Below are positions 17,963 to 26,869 of a stretch of 36,424 nucleotides of DNA, piece by piece. The stretch spans positions 1-36,424 of the forward strand of contig NZ_LFIQ01000038.1 of the NCBI RefSeq assembly GCF_001189245.1. Direction: 5' to 3'. Both the position numbers and the translations under genes were made by a program. Each line of letters opens with the position of its first letter. Position 1 is the first letter of the stretch. A model generated the notes under the pieces. It worked only from the letters and a program-made list of their open reading frames with translations, was not told where the DNA came from and ran no database searches. Source of the stretch: Bradyrhizobium pachyrhizi (GTDB lineage: Bacteria > Pseudomonadota > Alphaproteobacteria > Rhizobiales > Xanthobacteraceae).

Positions 17963-18649
17963 TCATGTACTTCTCCTGGCACAACGTTTGTCGATGAGGG
18001 TCAAGGTGAGAATGACCGCAAGCGCGAACATCACCATACCGCCAGCAACCCAACTTGCCTCCCGCCAGCGCGATGCTTGAACGTAGTCTATGACGTAAGC
18101 CGACAACACCTTGGTGCGCCCAGGAATGTTGCCGCCAATCATCATCACGACGCCAAACGTGCCGATCGTATGAGCAAAGCCGACGACGCCAGCCTTGAAA
18201 AACTCAAATCTCGCCAGCGGCAGGCCAATGGTAATGAAGTCATACAGCGCAGAACCGCGCTGACTGGCCACGACATCCAGCGGAAGCTCACCTATTGCAA
18301 CAAAGGCATTACGGATCGGCTGCACCACCAAGGGGAGCGCGGAGAGGACCGACCCGATTACGATTCCCGCAAAGGTAAAGGCGAGCGTGTGCTCGCCCCA
18401 GAAGGAGGCGAGAAGACCTCCGGGTCCGTTCGGGCCGAGCAGGACGAGTACGCAGAACCCGAGCGCCGTCGGCGGCAGCACAAGCGGCAGCGCGACGATC
18501 GTTGCAACCGCCTGGCTCAAAACGGTCTTCGAGCGTGCTAGCCACCACGCGAGCGGCGCGCCAACAGCCAGCAGGATCGTCGTCGTCACGCTGGCGAGCT
18601 CGATCGTGAGCGCAACGGATTGCCAGATCTCGGGCGAAAGGGCGTCCAT
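17963..18649 (-). CDS. modB: Molybdate ABC transporter permease ModB (orphan)
   Basis: The 228-residue product has the fold and motifs of ModB, the membrane subunit of the molybdate importer. It shows several hydrophobic segments, ATIVALPLVLPPTALGF near residue 50, and the EAA-like cytoplasmic loop around LPLDVVASQRGSALYDFITIGLPLA. I chose the ATG at 18649; the frame stays open about 38 codons further upstream. Neither modA nor modC is adjacent: the beta-lactamase-like gene follows and only eroded DNA precedes. It may be a leftover of a nif-linked molybdate operon, or it may borrow partners encoded elsewhere. Confidence 0.88.
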   Translation of the reverse strand: MDALSPEIWQSVALTIELASVTTTILLAVGAPLAWWLARSKTVLSQAVATIVALPLVLPPTALGFCVLVLLGPNGPGGLLASFWGEHTLAFTFAGIVIGSVLSALPLVVQPIRNAFVAIGELPLDVVASQRGSALYDFITIGLPLARFEFFKAGVVGFAHTIGTFGVVMMIGGNIPGRTKVLSAYVIDYVQASRWREASWVAGGMVMFALAVILTLTLIDKRCARRST

Positions 18650-19910
18650 GTGCGTCAGCCCATCTGTGAGAGCCCGCCGCGAAACCGGCGCGGCGATCGC
18701 CTGCACGTCCAGTTCGCTGAGGGATTTGGCGCGTACCGCATTTTGGTCAGGTCGAACCTCCAAGAACGGAGCGCCTTGCCGGATCGCTCCATAAGACGCC
18801 TCGCTAACAGCCAGCGCATACCTGCCTTATAGCCTGTTAGCGACAGTGCAGCGGAGCTGTAGTCTGGGTCTCCGGTCGCAAGCAATCGATCGGCCTGTGG
18901 GGCGGGTGCCCCCTGCACCAGCCGCGCCGCCTGCGGCATGGCAACCGCATTCATTGTGTTCGTCCAAGCCGCGATATGCCTGGAGATCGACAGCACCGTG
19001 AACGACGACGGCTTGCGCGTCTCCTCTTCAGCTATGGCGTTCGAAGTCGATGCCGCCGATTTGAAGCGGCTTTCGGGGACCGCAGGGCCGTTCTCATGCA
19101 GTCCAGTCGGGCGAATGCTGTCGCCCGAACGAAACGCCTGAAATGTTGCTAACTGCGTGGCATGACCGTAGAGATCGTCGCTCGCGCCAATATTCGACAC
19201 GGTCTCGGGTCGTCCTGCCTCAGTCGACTACCCGGCAAGCATATCGTCCGGCGTGGGCGGCCGCCACATTGACGCCCGTCGCTTCTGCGAGCAAAATCAG
19301 CATCGCAAACACCTCATCGGAAACTCCGGTGACAGGGCCGCTTCGCCCGGTCTGGCGGCGGCAGCTCCTCGCTCGCCACCCAGCAATCCCCGTGCCGCTC
19401 GCGAAATTTGGCGCGCTCTGTGCTTAACGTAAGAAAAGCGCGCCTAGATGATGCCCTTCGCTGTGGAGTGGACCTAACGCGCTGTCAGATTTCCGGCATC
19501 TTTGTTCTCAAGCAGACAGCGACGACACAATCAAGCGGCAGAGCTTGCCGCCCGAGATGCTCTTGGGTGTTGCGACGCTCCGTGATCACTCGATGCAAAT
19601 CCTCGTGTGGATTCTGCTTCGTAGGATTGGCTGGTCTGTTTAGGATCCCTCGAGGGCCAGCGCGTGCAGGCGCAGACGGCCCGCCAAATCCCTTGCGGGA
19701 ATGAACGCGGCTGAACAGAGGTTTAGAAGTACATGTCGTGCTCGACTTTTTTCTTACTTGGAAGAAGGATAACCAGGCATCGCCGATCGTCTTCGTCCGG
19801 CAAGCATGCGCGCACCGTTCTATGGTAACGTAGCACTACCTTTGGACATGGCCATTGTGCCGAGCGACTGGGCCAGGACCTGCTACCGAAACCAACACGT
19901 TGCAGCGAAC
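18650..19910. other. Gene-poor 1.26-kb stretch, probably decayed
   Basis: No intact gene is recognised. A minus frame at 19200-18655 (181 codons) contains NAVAMPQAARLVQGAPAPQA, which resembles the NAVALVKGAPHPEAA segment near the end of ABC-transporter binding proteins. It may be a relic of a substrate-binding gene that once preceded modB. Another minus-strand fragment (about 19350-19225) reads GPVTGVSDEVFAMLILLAEA before a stop. Both look like frameshifted remains. Confidence 0.4.
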
Positions 19911-20891
19911 TTACAGCGCGTCTGGGCGATGCAGTATGTCGACGGTAATAGTACCACGGGCGCGAGAGACACATGCACAGATCTTTTCGTTGGCGTGCTT
20001 TTGCTGTTCGCTGAAGAAAACGTCGCGGTGGTCAAGCTCACCGTCAATGTGGACGATGTCGATGGCGCAGACGCCGCACTCGCCGCGCCGGCAATCTGCC
20101 ATCACCTCGTAACCGGCCTCATTGAGCACGTCCAGCAACGAGCGATCGCGCGGAATCTCCACTTCGAGGGCCCGATCTGCAAGGCGCACCCGGAAACCTT
20201 CAGTCGGCAGCGAGCCGCTCGAACCGAAGGTCTCGTAGCGTAGGCCGGATAGCGCGCGTCCCGCGCCGGTCCAGGCCCGGCGCGCGGCATCGAGCATCCG
20301 CATCGGACCACAGAAGAGAGTCAAGGCGTCAGGCGGCAGTGATGCGAATAAGTCATCGAAATCGAGCCGGCGCCCTTCGTTGCCTGCATGGACAAAAAGC
20401 TGATCGTTCAGCAAGGGAGAGAGAACATCCAAGTATACGGATTGCTCACGGGAAGGCACTGCATAGTGCAGAGTGAAGTCGGCATTGCGGCGCGCCAGCG
20501 CCTGAGCTGCCCCAACCAGTGGCGTAATGCCGATCCCACCCGCAATTAGGCAGTAGTGCCTGCGCGCCCAGTCGATCGGCAGCAGCGAGGCGGGCGATGT
20601 AATGGTCAACCGCGCGCCCGGCGCGAGCGACCACATATACTGCGAGCCGCCGCGGGAGTCCTCCGCGCGCCGCACGGCGATACGATAGCCGGCTCGGTCA
20701 GCTTCGCCGACCAGGGAATAGGATCGCGTCTCAGGACGTCCATCGATAGTGACGGCGATGTTGATATGGCTGCCGACCGGATAGGCCGCGCCATCAAAGT
20801 TTTCCGGTTTGATCAGGAACTCGCGGATCGAAGGTGTCAGATCGCGCGTCGCGACGAGCGCTGCTTGTGTCCAGCTTTCAATGAACCGCAT
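19911..20891 (-). CDS. vanB: Oxygenase reductase subunit, VanB type
   Basis: The 326-residue product is a phthalate-dioxygenase-reductase-type flavoprotein. It begins with an FMN-binding domain (RSYSLVGEA near residue 56), followed by an NAD-binding domain (IAGGIGITPLVGAAQAL, later LFCGPMRMLDAA). A C-terminal plant-type [2Fe-2S] domain follows (CRRGECGVC, and the fourth Cys in KICACVSRA). It passes electrons from NADH to the Rieske oxygenase. It starts 11 bases after the regulator gene in the same operon. Vanillate O-demethylase is the best-known system of this type, but the substrate here is not certain. Confidence 0.88.
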   Translation of the reverse strand: MRFIESWTQAALVATRDLTPSIREFLIKPENFDGAAYPVGSHINIAVTIDGRPETRSYSLVGEADRAGYRIAVRRAEDSRGGSQYMWSLAPGARLTITSPASLLPIDWARRHYCLIAGGIGITPLVGAAQALARRNADFTLHYAVPSREQSVYLDVLSPLLNDQLFVHAGNEGRRLDFDDLFASLPPDALTLFCGPMRMLDAARRAWTGAGRALSGLRYETFGSSGSLPTEGFRVRLADRALEVEIPRDRSLLDVLNEAGYEVMADCRRGECGVCAIDIVHIDGELDHRDVFFSEQQKHANEKICACVSRARGTITVDILHRPDAL

Positions 20892-20902
20892 GGAGATTTC
20901 CT

Positions 20903-21655
20903 TTAATCGCCTGGCATCTTGATGAGCGCCAGTCCCGGCAGCAGATCAGAATGCGTCTTATTCCTGAGCACAACGCGCAGATTGCGCGCCGCCACTCGGG
21001 CGTGCTCGCGCATGATTGCCTCGGCTCGTGCGCCTTCGCGGTTTTCGATTGCATCGATCACGACGCGATGTTGATCTTGCGCAATCAAGAGCGTGTGGCG
21101 CGCATTCGGTAGCGTCGATTGGGTCATCACAAAGCCGCTAGGCGAAGCGAATGGTAGCGCCGACGCGCGATCGACCTGCCGGATCAAGGGCGGACTGCGC
21201 GACAATTCAGTCAACAGCGCGTGAAAACGCGCATTGAGCGCGACGTAGGAGGAGAAAGCCTCCACGGAGATGGGATCCTGCCTCACCAAGCCGTCGATCT
21301 CGTCGAGACATCCTTTAAGAGGCTCAAGATCGCGCGACGAAACGCCGCGCTCGGCGGCGAATCGCGCGGCCAGCCCCTCCACCGTGCCACGCAGTTCGAT
21401 CGAATCCAGGACATCTCGTTCGGAAAATGCCTTCACCATGAAGCCGCCAGAAGGGATCGCTTCCAGAAGTCCTTCCTCCTCCAGTCGAACCAATGCCATT
21501 CGCACCGGAGTACGCGATGCGCCGATCGTCTCCACAGCTTGCAACTCGGAGATCCGTTCGCCCGGCCGCAAGTCGCCCGACAGGATCAGATCGCGCAAGC
21601 TGAGCTGGGCGCGCACCGTCTGTGAGACGGAGCGATCACTGTCGCGCTCGACCAT
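20903..21655 (-). CDS. GntR/FadR-family transcriptional regulator
   Basis: This 250-residue protein has a winged-helix domain at residues 15-80 (LRDLILSGDLRPGERISE, ASRTPVRMALVRLEEEGLL) and a C-terminal FCD ligand-binding domain from about residue 85 (LRGTVEGLAARFAAERG). FCD-type regulators usually repress catabolic operons and are released by a metabolite. It lies three bases after the oxygenase gene and 11 before the reductase gene, so it likely controls its own operon. The two CTGTATACAG palindromes at 22735 and 22799 are the likely operators. In vanillate systems the equivalent gene is vanR. Confidence 0.9.
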   Translation of the reverse strand: MVERDSDRSVSQTVRAQLSLRDLILSGDLRPGERISELQAVETIGASRTPVRMALVRLEEEGLLEAIPSGGFMVKAFSERDVLDSIELRGTVEGLAARFAAERGVSSRDLEPLKGCLDEIDGLVRQDPISVEAFSSYVALNARFHALLTELSRSPPLIRQVDRASALPFASPSGFVMTQSTLPNARHTLLIAQDQHRVVIDAIENREGARAEAIMREHARVAARNLRVVLRNKTHSDLLPGLALIKMPGD

Positions 21656-21658
21656 GCC

Positions 21659-22708
21659 CTACTCCGCGGCCTGCCGACTGTGCTGTGGATCCTCGGCCTC
21701 GATCATGCGATCTATCAAGCGGCGGGCCCACATCGCGCCCGCATCGATGTTGAGGTTATAGAAGACCCGGTCAGGATTTTCGTCGATCGCACGCTGCTGC
21801 GCCTCGAGAATGACCTCGTCCTCACGGAAGATGCTAGAAACGCCTTGGCGGAGTTCAGTGGTCAGGCGCTGTTCGTTCAGGCGATAATTGCGCACGAAGG
21901 CCCAGAAGTAATGGCAGCTCGTTTCCGTTTCGGGCGTAATGGTGTTGAGGACAATGCCATTGACGCCAGCCGATCGGTTGCCTTCCGGCGCGCCAGTTCC
22001 AGCGGGCGCCACTCCGACGTCGATATTGATGGTGCACGGCGCCTCGAAACGAATGATTTGCCAGCGGTCCACCGGACCAGGTTTTTGCAATTGCTTGGCC
22101 CAGAACGGCGGCGCGGTAATCCCCTTCATCCAGCGCGTTACGGTAGCGGTCTTCTCACCATGGGTGACGTCAAACGGCGCTTCCGCGATGGCGTCATTGC
22201 CGATGCTGGCTCCATGCACAAAAGTTTCGTGCGTCAGGTCCATGAGATTGTCGACAACCAGACGATAATCGCATTTCAGGTGGATGGTGTCGCCATCACC
22301 GGCCCAGGCGGAATCATCGTTCCAGTGCATATCCGGCACCAAGCGCGGGTCGGCTAGCGCCGGATCACCCATCCACAGCCAGACGAAGCGATCGCGCTCG
22401 ACCACAGGATAGGCACGCACACAGGCGGAGGGGTTGATCGTCTCTTGCGAGGGCATGAAGATGCAGCGGCCCTGCGCGTTGAATTTCAGCCCGTGGTAGC
22501 CGCAGACGACGGTGTCGCCCTCAAGACGCCCTTTTGAAAGCGGCAGCAACCGATGCCAACAGGCATCCTCCAATGCCGCCACCTCACCGTTGGCGCGCCG
22601 ATACATCACGACGTGCTTGCCGCAGATTGTGCGCGGCAACAGCGCCTGCCTCACCTCAGCATCCCAAGCGGCCACGTACCAGACATTCGTCGGAAAGCAA
22701 CGGCTCAT
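21659..22708 (-). CDS. vanA: Rieske aromatic oxygenase, VanA type
   Basis: The 349-residue product is a Rieske non-haem iron oxygenase. The Rieske ligands are C50-x-H52 and C69-x2-H72, and the mononuclear iron site is in NLMDLTHETFVHG near residues 155-168. Length and domain layout match vanillate O-demethylase oxygenase (VanA), which makes protocatechuate and formaldehyde, but related dicamba or phenoxy demethylases share the motifs. I chose the ATG at 22708 (MSRCFPTNVWYVAAW) with GGAG just upstream. The frame stays open 44 codons further, across the operator. Confidence 0.87.
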   Translation of the reverse strand: MSRCFPTNVWYVAAWDAEVRQALLPRTICGKHVVMYRRANGEVAALEDACWHRLLPLSKGRLEGDTVVCGYHGLKFNAQGRCIFMPSQETINPSACVRAYPVVERDRFVWLWMGDPALADPRLVPDMHWNDDSAWAGDGDTIHLKCDYRLVVDNLMDLTHETFVHGASIGNDAIAEAPFDVTHGEKTATVTRWMKGITAPPFWAKQLQKPGPVDRWQIIRFEAPCTINIDVGVAPAGTGAPEGNRSAGVNGIVLNTITPETETSCHYFWAFVRNYRLNEQRLTTELRQGVSSIFREDEVILEAQQRAIDENPDRVFYNLNIDAGAMWARRLIDRMIEAEDPQHSRQAAE

Positions 22709-22734
22709 AGGCGGCTCCTTGCATTGGACACTGT

Positions 22735-22744
22735 CTGTATACAG
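22735..22744. promoter_or_regulatory. Candidate regulator operator 1 (CTGTATACAG)
   Basis: This perfect 10-base palindrome lies 27 bases upstream of the VanA-type start. The same sequence recurs at 22799-22808, 64 bases away centre to centre. GntR/FadR regulators bind short palindromes with a GTATAC-like core, so it is a likely site for the regulator encoded in the operon. Confidence 0.65.
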
Positions 22745-22798
22745 TGACCTCAAAACAAGCCAGAAAATTGACGAATATACGGGCTTGTGATGGCACCC

Positions 22799-22808
22799 CT
22801 GTATACAG
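22799..22808. promoter_or_regulatory. Candidate regulator operator 2 (CTGTATACAG)
   Basis: This is an exact second copy of the palindrome at 22735-22744. The 64-base centre spacing is about six helical turns, which would put both sites on one face of the DNA. Confidence 0.62.
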
Positions 22809-22958
22809 AGAAGGGCCGAAGAGAAGCTCATCGACTTCACCTCGGCCCTAACGAAACATCGGTGGTACCGCTAACCAAAACAGCTGCCGGCTCAATCCGA
22901 GCTCGCCATCGTGTACATCCCGCCGCACCTCGTCCTGCACTGTCGCGGCTTCGTACGG

Positions 22959-23243
22959 CTATCGGCGATGTTCCTGGCCTGCGTAGGGGTGCAACATTGG
23001 GCGCTTCTTAGCCGGCAGCACAGCCCCCCTGCCGGGATCGGACGTCGACGTCTTGGTGCCGAGATCGGCCCATGCTCTCAAATCCTCTAGTGCGTAGATG
23101 ACGCGACCGCCGATCTTTCGATACGCTGGCCCCGTGCCATATGTGCGGTGCTTTTCGAGCGTGCGGCCGGATAGGCTAAGATAACGCGCAGCCTCCGGTG
23201 TACGCAGGAACCGCGTGGATAGACGTGACATCGGATCGGGCAT
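22959..23243 (-). CDS. Small helix-turn-helix protein of integrative-element type
   Basis: The 94-residue product has a MerR/excisionase-like helix-turn-helix at residues 10-60 (LRTPEAARYLSLSGRTLEKHR, then YRKIGGRVIYALEDLRAWA). A C-terminal tail follows (TSTSDPGRGAVLPAKKRPML). Proteins of this shape are common next to replication-initiator and DUF2285 genes in integrative conjugative elements of Rhizobiales. GGAG lies 7 bases before the ATG. None of those partner genes is intact nearby, so it is probably a fragment of the symbiosis island's transfer module. DNA binding is expected; its target is unknown. Confidence 0.75.
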   Translation of the reverse strand: MPDPMSRLSTRFLRTPEAARYLSLSGRTLEKHRTYGTGPAYRKIGGRVIYALEDLRAWADLGTKTSTSDPGRGAVLPAKKRPMLHPYAGQEHRR

Positions 23244-23781
23244 TTGAGAGCTCCAGGTGAGAGGCCGGCCGCGAATGGCGGCACTTTGTTCGCACCATCA
23301 TCATGGAGAAGCGCGCTCTCTGGAGGGATACCGAATATCGAGGAAGCGGCTTTCGGCACCCCAAGTTGAAGGCGCCGCTCGTCTCCTACGCCGTGGGCGC
23401 AAAGCCTTCTTCTTAGCGCCGAGCTCGCGGCTGCAAAGACGCACCTTGCACAGAAGGATATGCGCACGGTGATCGGGCGCCTTCGCAATGCGGAAGCAGA
23501 ATCGCTTTTGCGCAGAAATCCGCCGAACCATCCGGTTTCACCGCACCCTATATACTTTTATACTTGCTGCGCTCCGTCATTCGATCGTCGCAAATGTACA
23601 ATCGCAGCCAGAACTAGTCACATTGGTCTCGTCCTGCCAGGAAAAGCGCTCAGAAAAAGAACGTTCAAAACTGCCAAAAGTGGAATGATCGAGTTGAGAG
23701 CTTCATCGTAACACCCAGACGCCTAAACGGCTCAGCGAGCGCCGATGCGGATACGCCTCACATCACCGCTAGATGTCACAG

Positions 23782-23830
23782 CTTCCACCGCCTGGATGCC
23801 TACGATCCAAATAATCAATTTTACCAATGT
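23782..23830 (+). promoter_or_regulatory. nod box (NodD binding site)
   Basis: The downstream half, ATCCAAATAATCAATTTTAC followed by CAATGT, is nearly identical to the nod-box consensus ATCNAAACAATCRATTTTAC followed by CAATC. The upstream half TTCCACCGCCTGGATG fits the ATCCAY...GATG part with a few mismatches. It faces right. The next intact gene is dctA, whose start is 393 bases downstream. Confidence 0.8.
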
Positions 23831-24042
23831 TGCGTATTGTTGCATCAACCTTAGCTATCGAAGCGTACCGATCACTCTAGTACTTCTGTGCCGAGACTCG
23901 GTGATTTGCCAGCAAATGCGGCGTGACGTTGAGCAACGCCTTTGCGATCGACCTCACAAATGCCGTTCGACAATTCAAACAGACCTCGTCAGAAGACAGG
24001 CGGCTTATCCAATGACGACCCGGTCGTCTGCGCGTTAGGCCT

Positions 24043-24059
24043 CTGGTGCAGATCTTGCT
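24043..24059 (+). promoter_or_regulatory. Sigma-54 promoter of dctA
   Basis: CTGGTGCAGATCTTGCT has TGG at -24, TTGC at -12 and exactly ten bases between GG and GC. It lies about 165 bases before the dctA start. Rhizobial dctA genes are normally sigma-54 dependent and activated by DctD. Two dyads at 23905-23940, about 105-155 bases upstream, are possible activator sites. Confidence 0.75.
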
Positions 24060-24222
24060 TGACGAAAAAAGATAACGTAACTGAACGCCTGCCTTTGGAA
24101 TGACGCGCCGGCTCTCGGAACCGTCTTCAATCGGACACGGCTAAAATGACAGCCTCGTATGATGCCGTCGCCTCTCAACGACGCAGCGGCTCGCATTCGA
24201 GTGTATTCGGGAAGGAAGCGTC

Positions 24223-25545
24223 ATGACCACCATGGCAACTGCGGCGCCTGTGCGCGCGTCGCAGGCTTGGTATAAAATTCTCTACGTCCAGGTGTTGATC
24301 GCGATCGTGATTGGCGCCATCGTCGGCTGGCTGTGGCCGTCGGTCGCGACCAACGACTGGGTCAAGGCGCTCGGTGACGGCTTCATCAAGCTGATCAAGA
24401 TGGTGATCGCGCCGATCATATTCTGCACCGTCGCATCCGGCATCGCGCATATTCAGGATGCAAAGAAAGTCGGGCGCGTCGGCGTCAAAGCGCTGGTCTA
24501 TTTCGAGATCGTATCGAGCTTTGCCTTGGTATTGGGCCTTGTCATGGGCAATCTGGTCCAAATCGGCCATGGTCTTGCGGTCAAACCGGACGCTGCGGCG
24601 GTCGCCAGTTACGTCAAGCAGGCGGAAGCCTCGAAGACCGTCGATTTCTTTCTCAATATCATTCCCGATACTGTGGTCGGCGCCCTCGCTCGCGGCGATG
24701 TACTGCAAGTTCTCCTGTTCGCGATCCTGTTTGGCTTTTCGCTGATGGCGCTGGGGGAGCGTGGAGAACGGCTGCGCGGCATGATTGACGACATCGCGCA
24801 CGCGGTGTTCGGCGTGATCGCCATCATCATGAAAGCGGCCCCGATCGGTGCGTTCGGCGCGATGGCTTTCACGATAGGCAAGTTCGGGCCGGCGGCGCTC
24901 GGTAATCTGATCGGGCTTATCGTGCTATTCTATGCGACGGCCGCGATATTTGTAGTCGTCGTACTCGGCCTGATTGCGCGAATCGTCGGCTTTTCGATCT
25001 TCAAATTCATTATCTATATCAAGGACGAGCTTCTGATCGTGCTCGGCACCTCGTCCTCGGAAAGCGCGCTGCCGCAATTGATGGAGAAGCTCGAGCGGCT
25101 GGGCTGCTCAAAGCCCGTGGTGGGTCTCGTGGTGCCAACCGGCTACTCCTTCAACCTCGACGGCACCAACATCTATATGACGCTTGCGACATTGTTTATT
25201 GCCCAGGCACTCGGGGTCGATCTTACCTTTGGCCAGCAACTCACGATCTTGCTCGTGGCAATGCTCACATCGAAGGGAGCAAGTGGCGTCACCGGCGCAG
25301 GCTTCATCACGCTCGCCGCGACATTGTCGGTGGTCAATCCAGCGCTGGTGCCGGGCATGGCGATCGTATTCTCGATCGACAAGTTCATGAGCGAGGTGCG
25401 AGCCCTCACCAACATTACCGGCAATGGCATCGCGGCGGTGTTTGTATCCTGGTGGGAAGGCGAGCTCGACAACGCGAGACTGCGCGCCCGGCTCAAGCAG
25501 CCCACCGTTTCCAGCGATATCGATACGCGAAGCTCAAGCAGGTAG
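24223..25545 (+). CDS. dctA: C4-dicarboxylate:cation symporter DctA
   Basis: The 440-residue product is a member of the dicarboxylate/amino acid:cation symporter family with about eight membrane helices and two re-entrant loops. The loop signatures [15 protein letters not shown] near residue 275, [18 protein letters not shown] near 310 and [13 protein letters not shown] near 350 are intact. DctA imports succinate, malate and fumarate, the main carbon supplied to bacteroids. GGAAGG lies before the ATG at 24223. The usual partners dctB and dctD are not adjacent, so this is an island-borne orphan dctA with its own sigma-54 promoter and an upstream nod box. Confidence 0.95.
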   Translation: MTTMATAAPVRASQAWYKILYVQVLIAIVIGAIVGWLWPSVATNDWVKALGDGFIKLIKMVIAPIIFCTVASGIAHIQDAKKVGRVGVKALVYFEIVSSFALVLGLVMGNLVQIGHGLAVKPDAAAVASYVKQAEASKTVDFFLNIIPDTVVGALARGDVLQVLLFAILFGFSLMALGERGERLRGMIDDIAHAVFGVIAIIMKAAPIGAFGAMAFTIGKFGPAALGNLIGLIVLFYATAAIFVVVVLGLIARIVGFSIFKFIIYIKDELLIVLGTSSSESALPQLMEKLERLGCSKPVVGLVVPTGYSFNLDGTNIYMTLATLFIAQALGVDLTFGQQLTILLVAMLTSKGASGVTGAGFITLAATLSVVNPALVPGMAIVFSIDKFMSEVRALTNITGNGIAAVFVSWWEGELDNARLRARLKQPTVSSDIDTRSSSR

Positions 25546-25915
25546 GCCGGATCCTATTCGTGATTTCAAGGCGCTCAACTGAGCGTAGCCAACTCCGTCG
25601 TTCTTTCGCAGTTCCAAATCGGCACAGCCGACTTGAAACTGCGAGCCAGAACTTCTCTGCGGGACCTGCGGATCACCACTTGTTCCGTGTCACGCCCAAC
25701 ATCCATGCAAACGTGGATGACGAAATAGCTTTTTCGACGATTATTTTTCTAGCCGATGCCGACGTAACCGCGGCAGAACAATAGAGTCCGGCAAGACCTG
25801 CCTGCCTGACGGGCCGAGGTACTGGGTCTAGCTGTGAGCTTTCAGGAGGTTGTCCATCTGGTCTGAACCGAGGAAGCTGAGGTTGCGAAGCTTCAGTGTT
25901 CCCCGGAGAGACCAG
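25546..25915. other. Intergenic region after dctA
   Basis: No gene is seen. It holds the long hairpin at 25607-25643 and, from about 25830, the left flank of the IS481-type element. Confidence 0.45.
25607..25643. repeat. Long inverted repeat downstream of dctA
   Basis: CGCAGTTCCAAATCGGC, ACA and GCCGACTTGAAACTGCG form a 17-base-pair stem with two mismatches and a 3-base loop, about 60 bases after the dctA stop. No T-run follows, so it may stabilise or end the dctA transcript, or be a repeat element. Confidence 0.6.
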
Positions 25916-26869
25916 ATGAACATCCACAAGAATGCGCCTCTGACGCCGAAAGGTCGAGAGGCGATGGTGCGGAACGTAATCGAGGGCGGTCTGACGAAGG
26001 CCGTAGCCGCGCTCCAATTCAATGTCACGGCGAAGACGGTCGCCAAATGGGTCGAGCGCTTCCGCGCAGAAGGCGTCGATGGTTTGCGGGATCGTTCCTC
26101 ACGGCCCCATTCCTCGCCAGGCCAAACCCCGGCAGCCACATGCGCCGCTGTCGAGACGTTCCGCCGGCAGCGCCACACCGGCAAACAGATCGCGCTCGAA
26201 GTCGGGGTCTCGGCAGCCACCGTCAGCCGTATCTTGCGCCGGCTCGGTTTGAACAGGCTGGGAGCCGGCCGAGCCGATCCGGCGCTATGAGCGCGACCGT
26301 CCCGGCGAACTGATCCACATCGACATCAAAAAGCTCGGCAAGTTCAATCGGATCGGTCATCGGATCACGGGCGATCGACAAGGGTCGAGCAATCAGCGTT
26401 CTCGTCGTCGAGGGTCCGGCTGGGAATACGTCCATGTTTGCGTCGACGATGCGTCGCGGATCGCCTTCAGCCAGGTCATGAAGAACGAGCGAAAGGGTTG
26501 TGCCATCGCTTTCCTTAAGGCGGCCGTGACCTACTACGTCAGCCTGGGAGTGAAGGTCGAGCGTGTCATGACCGACAACGGCGCGTGCTACAAATCCTTC
26601 GCCTTCCGAAGGGCGTGCAAGCGCCTCCGCCTCAAGCACATCCGCACCAAGCCCTATACGCCAGACCAACGGCAGGGCCAAACGATTCATTCAAACCAGC
26701 TTACGAGAATGGGCCTACGCGCAAGCCTACAACACCTCAACAGAACGGGCCGCTGAACTGCCACGATGGCTTCACCGACTGGCATCGTCCTCATGGCAGT
26801 ATCGGCTCAAAGCCACCGATCAGCAGGCTCGGATTAACCGGGAATAACCTCTTGAGGCTCCACATCTAG
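25916..26869 (+). pseudogene. IS481-family transposase, frameshifted
   Basis: The first frame from 25916 (MNIHKNAPLTPKGREAMVR) holds the N-terminal helix-turn-helix domains. After a frameshift near 26265 a second frame carries ELIHIDIKKLGKF (first catalytic Asp) and VMTDNGACYKS (second Asp), ending in KHIRTKPYTP. A second shift near 26670 moves the E-containing QTSLREWAYAQAYN segment into another frame. The final piece, WHRPHGSIGSKPPISRLGL, ends at 26869. All parts are recognisable in order, but no single frame encodes the DDE enzyme. The outer ends are uncertain, perhaps near 25830 and 26880, where CTAGCTGTGAG and CTAACTGTGGC (minus strand) look like weak inverted ends. Confidence 0.88.

Larger units (their letters stand above)
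23244..24222. other. Gene-free region upstream of dctA
   Basis: No gene is supported here. It holds a nod box (23782-23830), two dyads (TTTGCCAGCAAA at 23905-23916 and GGCGT...ACGCC at 23920-23940) and a sigma-54 promoter (24043-24059). The first half looks like eroded mobile-element DNA. Confidence 0.55.

Noticed and set aside
24175..24801. 208-codon minus-strand frame antisense to dctA
   Set aside because: dctA on the plus strand is unmistakable; the Asp/His/Arg-rich antisense frame is a by-product of its codon use.
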